From: Photobacterium chitinilyticum
GTDB lineage: Bacteria; Pseudomonadota; Gammaproteobacteria; Enterobacterales; Vibrionaceae
Length of the DNA stretch: 64,000 nt
Reading direction: 5' to 3'
Assembly (NCBI RefSeq): GCF_004104355.1
Contig: NZ_RJLM01000005.1
Span: forward strand, 1 to 64,000
In this document: positions 52,728 to 61,498 of the stretch, in pieces
How positions within the stretch are numbered: position 1 is the stretch's first letter
How the letters are laid out: each line of letters starts with the position of its first letter
Made by a program: the position numbers and the translations under genes
Notes under the pieces: model-generated
Seen by the model: only the letters and a program-made list of their open reading frames with translations
Told to the model about the DNA's origin: nothing
Database searches by the model: none

Positions 52728-53909
52728 ATGTTTAAGCAGCTTACCGAAGCGCAACTTGACCCTATTTTGTCACTTTCAATTGCCTATCGGGAAGATGATC
52801 GTACAGATAAGATGGATTTAGGTATTGGGGTGTACCGGAACAGTCAAGGTGAAACGCCAATCATGAGGGCAGTCCAGCAGGCTCAGCAGCAGGTGTTGGC
52901 GACACAAACAACCAAGGCTTATGTTGGACTGGCGGGGAGTGAAGTATTCAATCAGTCAATGATGGATCTGCTGTTGACCGATACCTCGGCATATTCTCGT
53001 GCAGCTGCAGTCCAGACTCCAGGTGCCAGCGGAGCGCTGAGAATGCTGGCTGATTTAATGTGCATCGCTCAACCTGAAACTACCGTGTGGATATCAAACC
53101 CCAGTTACGTTAACCATAAGCCCATTATGGAAGCTGCTGGGCTGAAGGTGAGGTATTACCCATACTTTGATGCGGTAACGAAACAGGTTGACAGCCATGC
53201 TATGTTAAGTGAATTAGCAAAAGCGGGTCCGAAAGATGTTGTGCTGCTTCATGGCTGTTGTCATAACCCGACGGGAGCCGACATTACATTTTCGGATTGG
53301 AAGGCTATTACAGCCTTGGCAAATAAGAATGGCTTTATGCCTTTTGTTGATATTGCCTATCAGGGATTTGGCGATGGTCTGGAACAAGATGCAGCGGGCT
53401 TGAAGCATATGGCTGATAATACTGAAGAAATGATCATCGCGACATCCTGTTCTAAGAATTTTGGTTTATACCGAGAGCGTACCGGAGCTGCGATTGTGAT
53501 CAGTGACAGCCTGAAGGAAGCTCAGAAGGCAAAAGGACGTATTCTGAACCTCGCTCGCTCAACTTATACCATGCCGCCCGATCATGGGGCTGCCTTAGTG
53601 GCGACAATTCTGAGCGACCCGTCTCTTACTCAAATTTGGAAGCAAGAACTGGATGAAATGCTGGGACGTTTATTGAGCTTGAGGGCGGGACTAACGAAGG
53701 CGGTTCGAGCACAGGGCTCAAATGATTTTGATTTTATCGAGCAGCACAAAGGGATGTTTTCGGTTACAGGTTTGACTCCTGCTCAGATCGGCCGGTTACG
53801 TGATGAGTTTGCTATTTATGCTGTAGCCGATGGCCGAATTAATATTGCAGGTCTGCAAGAACAGCAGCTGGATTATCTGGCTAATGCCCTCGTAACGGTA
53901 TCGCGCTAA
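52728..53909 (+). CDS. Aromatic amino acid/aspartate aminotransferase
   Basis: 393 residues, fold-type I PLP enzyme of the AspC/TyrB subgroup. It shows DLGIGVYRNSQGETPIM (substrate arm), HGCCHNPTGADIT (cofactor phosphate and Asn), and SCSKNFGLYRERTGA with the PLP-binding Lys. E. coli AspC has AQSYSKNFGLYNERVG at this point. It transaminates aspartate, tyrosine or phenylalanine; specificity between AspC and TyrB cannot be settled by eye. Single gene. Confidence 0.9.
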   Translation: MFKQLTEAQLDPILSLSIAYREDDRTDKMDLGIGVYRNSQGETPIMRAVQQAQQQVLATQTTKAYVGLAGSEVFNQSMMDLLLTDTSAYSRAAAVQTPGASGALRMLADLMCIAQPETTVWISNPSYVNHKPIMEAAGLKVRYYPYFDAVTKQVDSHAMLSELAKAGPKDVVLLHGCCHNPTGADITFSDWKAITALANKNGFMPFVDIAYQGFGDGLEQDAAGLKHMADNTEEMIIATSCSKNFGLYRERTGAAIVISDSLKEAQKAKGRILNLARSTYTMPPDHGAALVATILSDPSLTQIWKQELDEMLGRLLSLRAGLTKAVRAQGSNDFDFIEQHKGMFSVTGLTPAQIGRLRDEFAIYAVADGRINIAGLQEQQLDYLANALVTVSR

Positions 53910-53939
53910 TCTAAGCAGAGATAAGTTTTCTATGGGGAG

Positions 53940-55661
53940 CTAGTGAGCTCCCCACTTTTTCAGCATTTCTTTTAATTCCCTCGATTGGTACGGTTTGCAG
54001 AGAATGTCATCCATACCTGCATCAATACATTCCAGGCGCTCTGCTGTTGTAGTCCCTGCAGTTAGCGCTAATATCGGTTTCTGGTAGCCATGTTCTCTTA
54101 GTTTTTTGGTTGCGCAGTACCCGTCCATAACAGGCATTCTACAGTCCATCAAAATCACATCAAATGAGTGCTTGTTCAATATATCAAGAGCTTGCTGGCC
54201 ATTATCAACAATAGTTGGATTCAATCCCATTTTGTTCAACATTAACTTGATTATCATCTGATTGGTTTTCAGATCTTCAACGACCAATACCTTAAGTTCA
54301 TCGATGTATCGGTGTTCATCGTGGTGAGGACTGTCTTCGCTTACAGTTAATTCATGGATGGTTAATGGGAGGGATATTGTGAAGGTTGCTCCACTTCCAG
54401 CTTTGCTGTCAACGTTTATCTCTCCTTGCATTTGATTCGCCAGTTTTTTGCAGATAGCAAGGCCTAGCCCTGTCCCTTCATGAACTCGTTTGCTGGAAAT
54501 ATCAACCTGGCTGAAGGGTTTAAATAACTTATGTTGTTGCTCGGGTGAAATTCCGCAACCGGAGTCAGCCACCGTAAATATCAACTTGCTATCTTGCCAG
54601 TCAATAGACACATTAACATGACCCATAGATGTGAACTTAATTGCGTTTCCAATGAGATTGACATATATCTGCTTGATCCTATCCTCATCGCCAATAAGCA
54701 ATTTTGGAACGGAGTTGCTGCAGCAAACTGATAGTTTTAGCCGTTTTTCTAGTGCACGATGCTGGAAAATATCGTCGATTTTTTTTGCCATGCTGTAGCA
54801 ATCAAACGGCTTTTCGGAGAGTTCAAGCATACCTGCATTGATTTTACTGTAATCTAGAAGATCATTGATAATTGCCCTTAATAATTCTCCTGAATGGTTT
54901 AGTGTATTGAGAAGTTTATGTTGGTGCTGTGTAAGCTGGGTATCTTCTAGTAGTTCAGCCGAACCCAATACACCATTTAGCGGTGTTCTTAGCTCATGGT
55001 TAATCATGGCCAAAAAGTCCCGAGTTGTTTGCTCTGAGGCTTCAGCTTGCTTCCTGGCTGCGATGGCTTCTTCGAAGCTTAGCTGACGTCCGATTGATGA
55101 GCGGAGCATTTCACTAAATAGCGCCATGTGCTTCTTAATGGTTAGCAGCCATGTGCCTGTCGCTCTAATACGGATGGCAAAAAAGCCGCTGATAGCAGGA
55201 AGGGTACTAAGTGATATCCAGAGAATACCTTCTAAACTATCCCAGTATATTCCAGTATCACCTAATGATGATGGCGGAAACCATTCCTGTCGTCTTCCTG
55301 AGGAAAAACAAGTGCTAATTCCAATATCCGGTAGAGTGCTGATTTCAATACGGCAGGCTGTCACGGAAAGGCTATCGATCAAGCTTTCTGTTAGCTGCTG
55401 GATGATTTTTTCTGACGGAGGGTGGATGAGGAATAGGCGGCCATATTCTGACAGCATGTTTTCCATTTTTGCTTGGTATGCAAGAAGTTCTGAGTCAACC
55501 TCAGCCTGTGCCTTTAGCTTTTCAACCGATTGCTCAATAAGTTTTTTGGCCGAATAAAGCTCATGGCTTTTTATCTCTAGTAGTTTTTCGGCTTCTTTAC
55601 GAGCGAGCTTTTCGCGCTGAAGTTTCTTATGCAGTAAAGCAATATGCTGATTTTGATCCAT
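53940..55661 (-). CDS. Hybrid histidine kinase, partner of the H-NOX sensor
   Basis: 573 residues, no membrane helix. A coiled-coil start (about 1-70) is followed by a sensory region of about 130 residues and the phospho-His helix (NHELRTPLNGVLGSAELL, about 218-235). Then comes the ATPase (LIGNAIKFTSMGHV, TVADSGCGISPEQ, GTGLGLAICKKLA) and a C-terminal receiver with DVILMDCRMPVMDGY. It starts two bases after the H-NOX gene, so NO-bound H-NOX is expected to control it. This matches the HnoK/HqsK class; in Vibrio the HqsK type feeds phosphate into the quorum-sensing relay. Because no Hpt domain is attached, a separate phosphotransfer protein is required. Confidence 0.9.
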   Translation of the reverse strand: MDQNQHIALLHKKLQREKLARKEAEKLLEIKSHELYSAKKLIEQSVEKLKAQAEVDSELLAYQAKMENMLSEYGRLFLIHPPSEKIIQQLTESLIDSLSVTACRIEISTLPDIGISTCFSSGRRQEWFPPSSLGDTGIYWDSLEGILWISLSTLPAISGFFAIRIRATGTWLLTIKKHMALFSEMLRSSIGRQLSFEEAIAARKQAEASEQTTRDFLAMINHELRTPLNGVLGSAELLEDTQLTQHQHKLLNTLNHSGELLRAIINDLLDYSKINAGMLELSEKPFDCYSMAKKIDDIFQHRALEKRLKLSVCCSNSVPKLLIGDEDRIKQIYVNLIGNAIKFTSMGHVNVSIDWQDSKLIFTVADSGCGISPEQQHKLFKPFSQVDISSKRVHEGTGLGLAICKKLANQMQGEINVDSKAGSGATFTISLPLTIHELTVSEDSPHHDEHRYIDELKVLVVEDLKTNQMIIKLMLNKMGLNPTIVDNGQQALDILNKHSFDVILMDCRMPVMDGYCATKKLREHGYQKPILALTAGTTTAERLECIDAGMDDILCKPYQSRELKEMLKKWGAH

Positions 55662-55663
55662 AC

Positions 55664-56203
55664 TTATTCCACAATTAAATCGAGATTAAATCGTACGTGG
55701 CTTTTGCTCTTGTTCAGTGGAGCCATGGTAACGTGGACTGTTTGCCCAAAATGCTTGGCACAGCCTTTGATAAGGCCAAGACACACGTGCGACATACATC
55801 GTGCAGATTTGTAGTCCATTACCATGTGTGTTTTTGTTTCTGAGATGAAATCAAATTGTGGGGGGGTTGCGTCAGGGTAGAGTTTTTTAACTTCAGTATG
55901 GATATGATCTTCGACTTTTTTTATGAAATTGAACGTATCTTGCTGAATACCTGTCATTGCAGGCAACGTTTGCAGCAGGCGAGTGAAAACCGCTTCACCA
56001 TAAACCTCCTGAAGGTCTTCTGCTGAAACACCTGTGATTTTACTTAATGTAACAATAAGAGTAACTAGTGCTCGGTGATCATAGCTACCGACAGCTGTAT
56101 AGACCCCTATATCAGAGGCTTGATCAAGCATTTTTTGGCAGACTTCAAGGCCAAAAGCATCTTCGATAATGTCTAAAAACTCAGTAAAAATGATTCCTTT
56201 CAT
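55664..56203 (-). CDS. hnoX: H-NOX nitric-oxide-sensing haem protein
   Basis: 179 residues. The family start MKGIIFTEFLDIIEDAFG is clear. The proximal haem His is in DHIHTEVKKLYPDATPP (near residue 103). The YxSxR motif that binds the haem propionates reads YKSAR (near 132). Bacterial H-NOX proteins bind NO tightly and switch an associated kinase, controlling biofilm or quorum sensing. Cysteines near the C-terminus (CMSHVCLGLIKGC) match those that bind zinc in several H-NOX proteins. Good AAGGAT ribosome site. Confidence 0.95.
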   Translation of the reverse strand: MKGIIFTEFLDIIEDAFGLEVCQKMLDQASDIGVYTAVGSYDHRALVTLIVTLSKITGVSAEDLQEVYGEAVFTRLLQTLPAMTGIQQDTFNFIKKVEDHIHTEVKKLYPDATPPQFDFISETKTHMVMDYKSARCMSHVCLGLIKGCAKHFGQTVHVTMAPLNKSKSHVRFNLDLIVE

Positions 56204-56382
56204 ATCCTTACCCTTTTGCTATACCTCTAAACCATTATGGTAAGTGAAGTATGGTGCGTCAAAGCTAGTTGAAGGAAATTGAATCGTTGTTGGCTAGATG
56301 TTCCAATTAAAAAATGAGTTATGTTGGGCAATACCAGAAAGATAATGTACCTTTCTGGTTGTTCCTAGGACAAATAATTAGA

Positions 56383-56901
56383 CTAGCAACGGCTGATGAT
56401 AGCGAGTTCGTTTTTCTCGGAGAGCACTTTTGAGAGTAGGGTGTTTTCCATCTCTTCGATCAAAGCCTGCTGGTTGGCAAATGGTAGAGCGTGTACATCT
56501 GACACAAGTGCAATATTGTTTTCTGACTGAAAAATAATACCGCAGGCTGCAGGTTTCCCATTTAGAAAGCCAACGAATAACTGTGCTGGAGAATCATCAT
56601 CAAGCATTATTTGGGTTAGAAATTCAATAACCGCTTCTTTTTCCGGCCCGTCTTGCCACTTGCTGGCGAATACTAATGAGTATCGAATCGTCAATGGGTG
56701 ACAGTCAACTGGGTAGATTGTAAGAGCGTGTGTAGATGGGGTTGGAATAGATGATATTGTCTGACTAGACTGCTGGAGCTGTTGAGCTTGATAGAGCTCG
56801 AGGCCTCTTTTACTTAGCGGCGTTGGGAATTCGGCCTCGGTTACGTGAGTGGCCATCCAGACATTTTTTAAATTGAGGTGTTTTTCAATCTGTGACTGCA
56901 T
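56383..56901 (-). CDS. Possible GNAT-like protein, function unknown
   Basis: 172 residues. The C-terminal half contains LFVGFLNGKPAACGIIFQSENNIALVSDVHALP, which resembles the central strands of a GNAT acetyltransferase. The acetyl-CoA-binding R/Q-x-x-G-x-G/A loop is not apparent (ALPFANQQALIEEM instead). It may be a degenerate or structural relative. The N-terminal part has a polar, Gln/Ser-rich linker (about 38-55). Single gene next to a nitroreductase in the same direction, 82 bases away. Confidence 0.45.
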   Translation of the reverse strand: MQSQIEKHLNLKNVWMATHVTEAEFPTPLSKRGLELYQAQQLQQSSQTISSIPTPSTHALTIYPVDCHPLTIRYSLVFASKWQDGPEKEAVIEFLTQIMLDDDSPAQLFVGFLNGKPAACGIIFQSENNIALVSDVHALPFANQQALIEEMENTLLSKVLSEKNELAIISRC

Positions 56902-56983
56902 ATCATCTGTTCTTGATTTGTGGTCCCCACACCTTACCGTAATTTTATTTGATAAGGTATGGTGAAGCTAGCTAAATGGTTAA

Positions 56984-57712
56984 TTAGTGACTTATTATGA
57001 CATCTTGACTATCAACACGATGTCTATCGCTATAAATTCCCTCTTCAATGCGTTTACCACAACTGACGATCATAGTGATTTCAGCCTTTTTAGGTAAGCC
57101 AAGTAGTTTCTTTGCCCGTTTTGAATCAAAGCCTTCCATTGGGCAGGTATCATACCCTTCAGCACGCATTCCCATCATGAAAGTCATTGCAGCAAGTGAG
57201 CTGCTTTTGTGAAGGCATACTCTTAAATCATTTTTGCTGACTTCCCGTACCATTGGTTTCCTAAAGCCTATGCAGTGACTAATAATTTTGCGTCCGAGGC
57301 CGAAAAGGCCAAACCGATCGTTGTTATAAACAAAGGGTATGAGCTTCTCATAATATTTTAAAGCCCGTTTTGCAGTGGCATCTTCACGGCCATTAAATGC
57401 TTGGCGGATTTGTGTCGCATTCATTTGAGCACGAGGCTTCCATTTATAGGGTGTGACTACAAAAGCGATAAGTTCATTGGCTGTTTTGGCCGCGTTTTGT
57501 CCCATACAGATATCGGCAAGCTTGTTGCGTTGTTCACTGCTGATGACCCGATGAAACTCCCATAATTGCATATTAGAACTGTTTGGCGACAGTATCGCCA
57601 ATTCGAGTGAGCGAGCTACCGCAGCATGGTCAAACTCAGAGGCCTGATCATATTTTCTGACCGAGCGGCGAGAGTGAACAAGATCGTTAAAAAAGTCGTT
57701 TGATTCTGACAT
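56984..57712 (-). CDS. Nitroreductase-family flavoprotein
   Basis: 242 residues, FMN-dependent nitroreductase fold. The start FFNDLVHSRRSVRKYD (FMN phosphate contact RRSxR), SPNSSNMQLWEFHRV (typical SPSxxNxQPW), and the C-terminal GYDTCPMEGFDSKRAKKLLGLPKKAEITMIVSCGKR are standard. The central insertion about 95-150 is longer than in the E. coli enzymes. The physiological substrate is unknown. Confidence 0.85.
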   Translation of the reverse strand: MSESNDFFNDLVHSRRSVRKYDQASEFDHAAVARSLELAILSPNSSNMQLWEFHRVISSEQRNKLADICMGQNAAKTANELIAFVVTPYKWKPRAQMNATQIRQAFNGREDATAKRALKYYEKLIPFVYNNDRFGLFGLGRKIISHCIGFRKPMVREVSKNDLRVCLHKSSSLAAMTFMMGMRAEGYDTCPMEGFDSKRAKKLLGLPKKAEITMIVSCGKRIEEGIYSDRHRVDSQDVIISH

Positions 57713-57953
57713 GGCTGAATTATCTGTAACTCAAAATGGGGAATAATAGCGATTATACCAACCAGCATAGCCTAACAAAACTGTATTTTAGCCATTGAAA
57801 GCAATCTGTTAAATAGTCTATGAGGTGGCACCTTTACGACATTATTTTTGATTTATTGTCTACCAGCTCGCAAATCTTTACGCACTTAAATATAAAACCC
57901 GACTCATATGCTATTTAATAGTCAATTATGTCAGAAAGTGTATAAACGTGTGT

Positions 57954-58982
57954 ATGAGGTTTAACACCCCTATAAGCGATATCTATATCAGTATATTGCT
58001 GTGTATTGGTATTGCGTTTGTTACTTACCTTGCGAGAGGAGGTGAATTTAGCCGCCAACTCATTATTGTTTTTGGTTACGGTGGGTTTTGTAACTTAATC
58101 AGTTTGCTTCTTCGAAATTACTGGCCATCTTGGCGCTCCTATACCCATTTTATTATTGTAGTCAGCGGAACCGTCATCTTTGGGACTCTTCATGCTATGC
58201 TATGGTCTGCATGGGTCCCGGGTGAGAGCGGGCTGTGCCAACTCTTTAGCTTGCTAGGTTCAGCCTTATTCTTTTCAACATTGATGTATTACTTCTTCCA
58301 CAACCGAGAAAAAGCGCTGAGGTATGAGTCCGAATTAAAACAGGTAAGATTACTTCAGGTCGAACATGAAAAGGCACTTGTGACTAGCCAGCTCCAGGTA
58401 CTTCAGAGTCAAATTGAGCCTCACTTTCTTTTCAATACGTTAGCCAACTTACAAGTATTAATTGATGCCGATTCAATAAAAGCAAAATTGTTGTTAGAGC
58501 GTCTCACTGAGCTCTTACGGATCAGTTTAAAAAAGAGTCGCCGTGAATGGATAATGCTTGAAGATGAAATTGACTTGCTCGATGCGTATTTAGGTATTCA
58601 GTCTATGCGTTTAGGTGATAGGTTATCTTATCGATTTATCATTGATGAGAATGTAAATCTATCATGGAATATACCTCCTTATATGCTGCAACCATTGGTA
58701 GAAAATGCAGTATTCCATGGCATTGAGCCCCGCAAGGAAGGAGGAAAAATTACTGTTTGTATGAACTTTAAAGAAGAACGGTTACTTGTCGAAGTTAAAG
58801 ATAACGGTGTTGGTTTCGAAGGAAAGTCACTTCATAAAGGGAGTGGGGTGAGCTTGGATAACATTCGTCAACGGTTGAAAGCTTTATATGGTGATAGATC
58901 ATATATCTCGATTCTGGCACCGGAAAGCGGAGGAGTAATTACCAAGGTCGAATTTTTCCCAAGGGAGGGGTGTAATGATTAG
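57954..58982 (+). CDS. LytS/AlgZ-type sensor histidine kinase
   Basis: 342 residues. Four membrane helices (about 10-110: ISILLCIGIAFVTYLA, LIIVFGYGGFCNLISLLL, FIIVVSGTVIFGTLHAML, LFSLLGSALFFSTLMYYFF) with almost no loops, then a coiled coil and the His_kinase domain with the phospho-His in SQIEPHFLFNTLANLQ. The ATPase has PLVENAVFHGIE and DNGVGF. Minimal four-helix kinases of this type often sense signals within the membrane. The last codons overlap the LytTR regulator by eight bases. The start could also be GTG 57948. Confidence 0.88.
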   Translation: MRFNTPISDIYISILLCIGIAFVTYLARGGEFSRQLIIVFGYGGFCNLISLLLRNYWPSWRSYTHFIIVVSGTVIFGTLHAMLWSAWVPGESGLCQLFSLLGSALFFSTLMYYFFHNREKALRYESELKQVRLLQVEHEKALVTSQLQVLQSQIEPHFLFNTLANLQVLIDADSIKAKLLLERLTELLRISLKKSRREWIMLEDEIDLLDAYLGIQSMRLGDRLSYRFIIDENVNLSWNIPPYMLQPLVENAVFHGIEPRKEGGKITVCMNFKEERLLVEVKDNGVGFEGKSLHKGSGVSLDNIRQRLKALYGDRSYISILAPESGGVITKVEFFPREGCND

Positions 58983-59769
58983 CTCAAGTACTATTACGGC
59001 AGTAATTGCTGATGATGAACCTTTGTTACGTCACTATCTTAACCGGACTCTTTCAGAAGTATTTCCTCAAATAGATGTTGTTGCCAGTGATTCTGATGGT
59101 AAATCAGCCCTTGCGAGTATAAAAAAAGAGAAACCAGATGTTGTGTTCTTAGATATTCGTATGCCGGGTCTTGATGGAATATCTGTTGCAAGGGGATTAA
59201 AGGATCTTGATAAGATTCCGCTAATAATATTTATCACGGCTTATGATGAATATGCGATTCAAGCCTTCGAGGAACATGCTTTTGACTATTTGTTGAAGCC
59301 AGTTAATGAGAAGCGGTTGATAAAAACCTGTGAGCGTATTAAATCATATATTTATGCTGTTAATTCTGAGCAAGATCGTACTGATCCCACCTCTGTTAAA
59401 GCAATTGAACGATTAGTTGCGAGAATTCAGCATCCCACCAATAACTACCTCCGTTGGATTAAAGCCAGCAAAGGCGAAGATATTTGTCTAGTTCCTGTTG
59501 ATGATGTTAACTATCTAAAAGCAGAGGATAAGTATGTAAGTGTGTACACTCGGTATGGTGAATATTTAATCCGTACTCCGCTGAAAGAGCTTATAAAACA
59601 GCTCGATCCTGATCTTTTCTGGCAGATTCATAGAGCAACGATTGTCAGAGTTGAAGCCATTGAGCGAGTGAAACGTGATTTTACAGGAAAATTGTACGTA
59701 CATTTATCAACTGACAATGTGAAGTTGGCTGTAAGCCGAAATGCTCAGGGACTATTCAAACAGATGTGA
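58975..59769 (+). CDS. LytTR-family response regulator
   Basis: 264 residues. The receiver has AVIADDEPLLRHYL, the phospho-Asp in DVVFLDIRMPGLDG and Lys in FDYLLKPVNEKR. The LytTR DNA-binding domain (about 160-262) has YLKAEDKYVSVYTRYGEYLIRTPLKELIKQLDPDLFWQIHRATIVRV. LytTR proteins bind pairs of short direct repeats about two helical turns apart. Repeats with that spacing lie 74-120 bases after this gene, upstream of the ABC cassette. Confidence 0.9.
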   Translation: MISSSTITAVIADDEPLLRHYLNRTLSEVFPQIDVVASDSDGKSALASIKKEKPDVVFLDIRMPGLDGISVARGLKDLDKIPLIIFITAYDEYAIQAFEEHAFDYLLKPVNEKRLIKTCERIKSYIYAVNSEQDRTDPTSVKAIERLVARIQHPTNNYLRWIKASKGEDICLVPVDDVNYLKAEDKYVSVYTRYGEYLIRTPLKELIKQLDPDLFWQIHRATIVRVEAIERVKRDFTGKLYVHLSTDNVKLAVSRNAQGLFKQM

Positions 59770-59842
59770 GTTTATGTAAGAACATTGAAATACATGACGG
59801 TACAGTGTTCGTTTTTATTGAGGGAATCTATCAATATAGCCA

Positions 59843-59889
59843 TTTATCGCGTTATTTCCCTTTTATCACACTCAATAACCTTTTATCGC
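59843..59889. repeat. Three direct repeats, about 20-bp period (candidate LytTR sites)
   Basis: TTTATCGC (59843-59850), TTTATCAC (59862-59869) and TTTATCGC (59882-59889) recur at 19- and 20-bp steps, so all face the same side of the helix. The second and third are both preceded by a CC-T stretch. They lie between the LytTR gene and the ABC cassette, where an activator of the cassette would bind. Confidence 0.6.
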
Positions 59890-59947
59890 ATTGATGTTTA
59901 CGAAAAGTTCATGATTGATAATCTATCAGCATATACAGAGGATTCAA

Positions 59948-59977
59948 ATGAATAGCTCTGAAGCGTTACAGGAATAG
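59948..59977 (+). CDS. Possible nine-residue leader peptide
   Basis: ATG followed by eight codons and TAG encodes MNSSEALQE. A strong GAGGA ribosome site lies five bases upstream. It precedes a GC hairpin (60042-60059) and the ABC gene, the layout of a translated leader, but the peptide has no run of one amino acid that would point to classical attenuation. Confidence 0.3.
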   Translation: MNSSEALQE

Positions 59978-60041
59978 CGCTTTTAGTGGTGAGTTATAAC
60001 TCTGAAATAATTATAAATAATGTTGGTTGGTACTTAACTGA

Positions 60042-60059
60042 GCCCCCCTGACAGGGGGC
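60042..60059 (+). promoter_or_regulatory. GC-rich hairpin in the leader of the ABC cassette
   Basis: Six-base arms GCCCCC and GGGGGC around a CTGACA loop in an otherwise A/T-rich leader. No T-run follows, so it is not a simple terminator. It ends about 48 bases before the ABC gene. Confidence 0.45.
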
Positions 60060-60106
60060 AATGTTACGTTAATGTTCTTTACGTAATTAATTTTTAAGGT
60101 ATGTTT

Positions 60107-60832
60107 GTGATTGAGTTTCAGAGGATACAGAAAAACTACCATTTGGTGGATAATTGTATTCATGATGTCCTTAAAGGAGTCGATGGCCTTATCAATCAAG
60201 GAGAAGTCGTTGCTCTATGTGGTCCTTCTGGTTCAGGGAAAAGCTCGTTACTGAATATTTGTAGTTTACTTGATAATAATTATAAAGGGCGAGTGATTAT
60301 TGATGGTGAGGCAGTGACAAAAACCTCAGAATTCGCAATTGATATTCGTCGAAAAAAAATAGGGCTGATATATCCCAGCTTTAGTTTGGTTACAGCATAT
60401 ACGGTATTTGAAAACATTGAATTTCCATTGATTATAAATCATGTAGCTGAAGATAAACGCAGAAGTCGTGTGTTAGAAATGATGGCCAATCTAGGGTTGG
60501 AAAAATATGAAAATTATAGGCCAGATCAATTGTCAGACGAAGTAAGGCGTAGAGTCGTAGTAGCTAGAGCGTTTATTAATCGACCAGTGGCTGTAATCGC
60601 GGACGAGCCAGTTGCTGATTTAAACAGTTGTGAAGCACTTTGCCTTATAGATCTAATAACAAAGTTAGGGAAAGAGCTTAGAAGTGCGGTGCTAATTGCA
60701 ACATGTAATGTGGAGTTAGCAGCAAGCTGTGACCGTATAATACACTTACAGGATGGCCATGTTGTAGAGCATGTGCCGCTTGCATCAATTCAACGTCGTA
60801 AGGTTGCTGAGGCTCTGCCATGGGGAATTTAG
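60107..60832 (+). CDS. MacB/LolD-type ABC ATPase with several degenerate motifs
   Basis: 241 residues. Walker A is intact (LCGPSGSGKSSLLN, near 37-50) and Walker B is nearly so (AVIADEPVADLN). The other motifs depart from the family: the Q-loop reads GLIYPSFSLV with Pro where Gln is expected, the signature LSGGQ reads LSDEV, the D-loop has Asn (DLNS), and the H-loop His is replaced (IATCNVE, where THD is usual). ATP binding is likely, but normal hydrolysis is doubtful. FtsE/LolD/MacB is the nearest group. The start is probably GTG 60107 (AAGG seven bases upstream); ATG 60101 is the alternative. It overlaps the next gene by 13 bases. Confidence 0.82.
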   Translation: MIEFQRIQKNYHLVDNCIHDVLKGVDGLINQGEVVALCGPSGSGKSSLLNICSLLDNNYKGRVIIDGEAVTKTSEFAIDIRRKKIGLIYPSFSLVTAYTVFENIEFPLIINHVAEDKRRSRVLEMMANLGLEKYENYRPDQLSDEVRRRVVVARAFINRPVAVIADEPVADLNSCEALCLIDLITKLGKELRSAVLIATCNVELAASCDRIIHLQDGHVVEHVPLASIQRRKVAEALPWGI

Positions 60833-61320
60833 TAATACAGCTAAAGTTGATGAAGAATTGTTTGGTATATCAGTGGAAGTCTACGTTATTATCAGTTATT
60901 TCAGTAGGCATCTTTGGGTTCTTGCTGTTATTTTTTCGAAATAAAATATTAACTTCTAATTCGTTACAGGATAGTGAGTATAGGTTATGGTTTTTGATTG
61001 GACATTTTTTGGCTGTTTTACTGTTTGTATTATGTTCTTGGGTTATCGCAAGGAATAAGGTTGTTAATAATGCTTCGGAGTTTAAAGCTTTCATTGTGAT
61101 TGGTTTGAATAACAGTGCAATATTACTTTGTCTAGTTATCAATTCGCTTATTATATCAACCGTTGGTTTATTACTAGCAGCGCTCTTTTTCTCATCGAAT
61201 CCATTTGCCAGTTTTAATACAATAGGATACCCAATATGGGAGGCGGCTATTGTCATAGTTGGAGGAACTGGTGTCTCTGTATTGGCGGCTTCAACCGCAA
61301 TAAAAAAGAGCATTGAATAA
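60820..61320 (+). CDS. Four-helix FtsX-like membrane protein without extracytoplasmic domain
   Basis: 166 residues with membrane helices at about 21-39, 56-76, 100-124 and 139-160. Between helices 2 and 3 is NNASEFKAFIVIGLNNSAI, which follows the FtsX/MacB pattern (REIGILRALGASRRQI) that contacts the ATPase. The large periplasmic domain of FtsX/MacB permeases is reduced to some 16 residues. It overlaps the ABC ATPase gene by 13 bases, so the two are surely partners. I know no named family of this size; the FtsX relation is my reading of the helix order and coupling segment. Confidence 0.65.
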   Translation: MGNLVIQLKLMKNCLVYQWKSTLLSVISVGIFGFLLLFFRNKILTSNSLQDSEYRLWFLIGHFLAVLLFVLCSWVIARNKVVNNASEFKAFIVIGLNNSAILLCLVINSLIISTVGLLLAALFFSSNPFASFNTIGYPIWEAAIVIVGGTGVSVLAASTAIKKSIE

Positions 61321-61498
61321 AATGTCTATAGTGTAAGTACTATCTATTATACGGATTCAGAATAGATAAAAATGAACTGTCTATTATTTAGTGATTGAGA
61401 TTTGATTATTTGAAATTTTATTCATGATTTACATGCGAATTGTCAATTTATAGTCTATGAATTTTGAATGTTTCAAACAAATCTCAGGGAGAGAGAGA

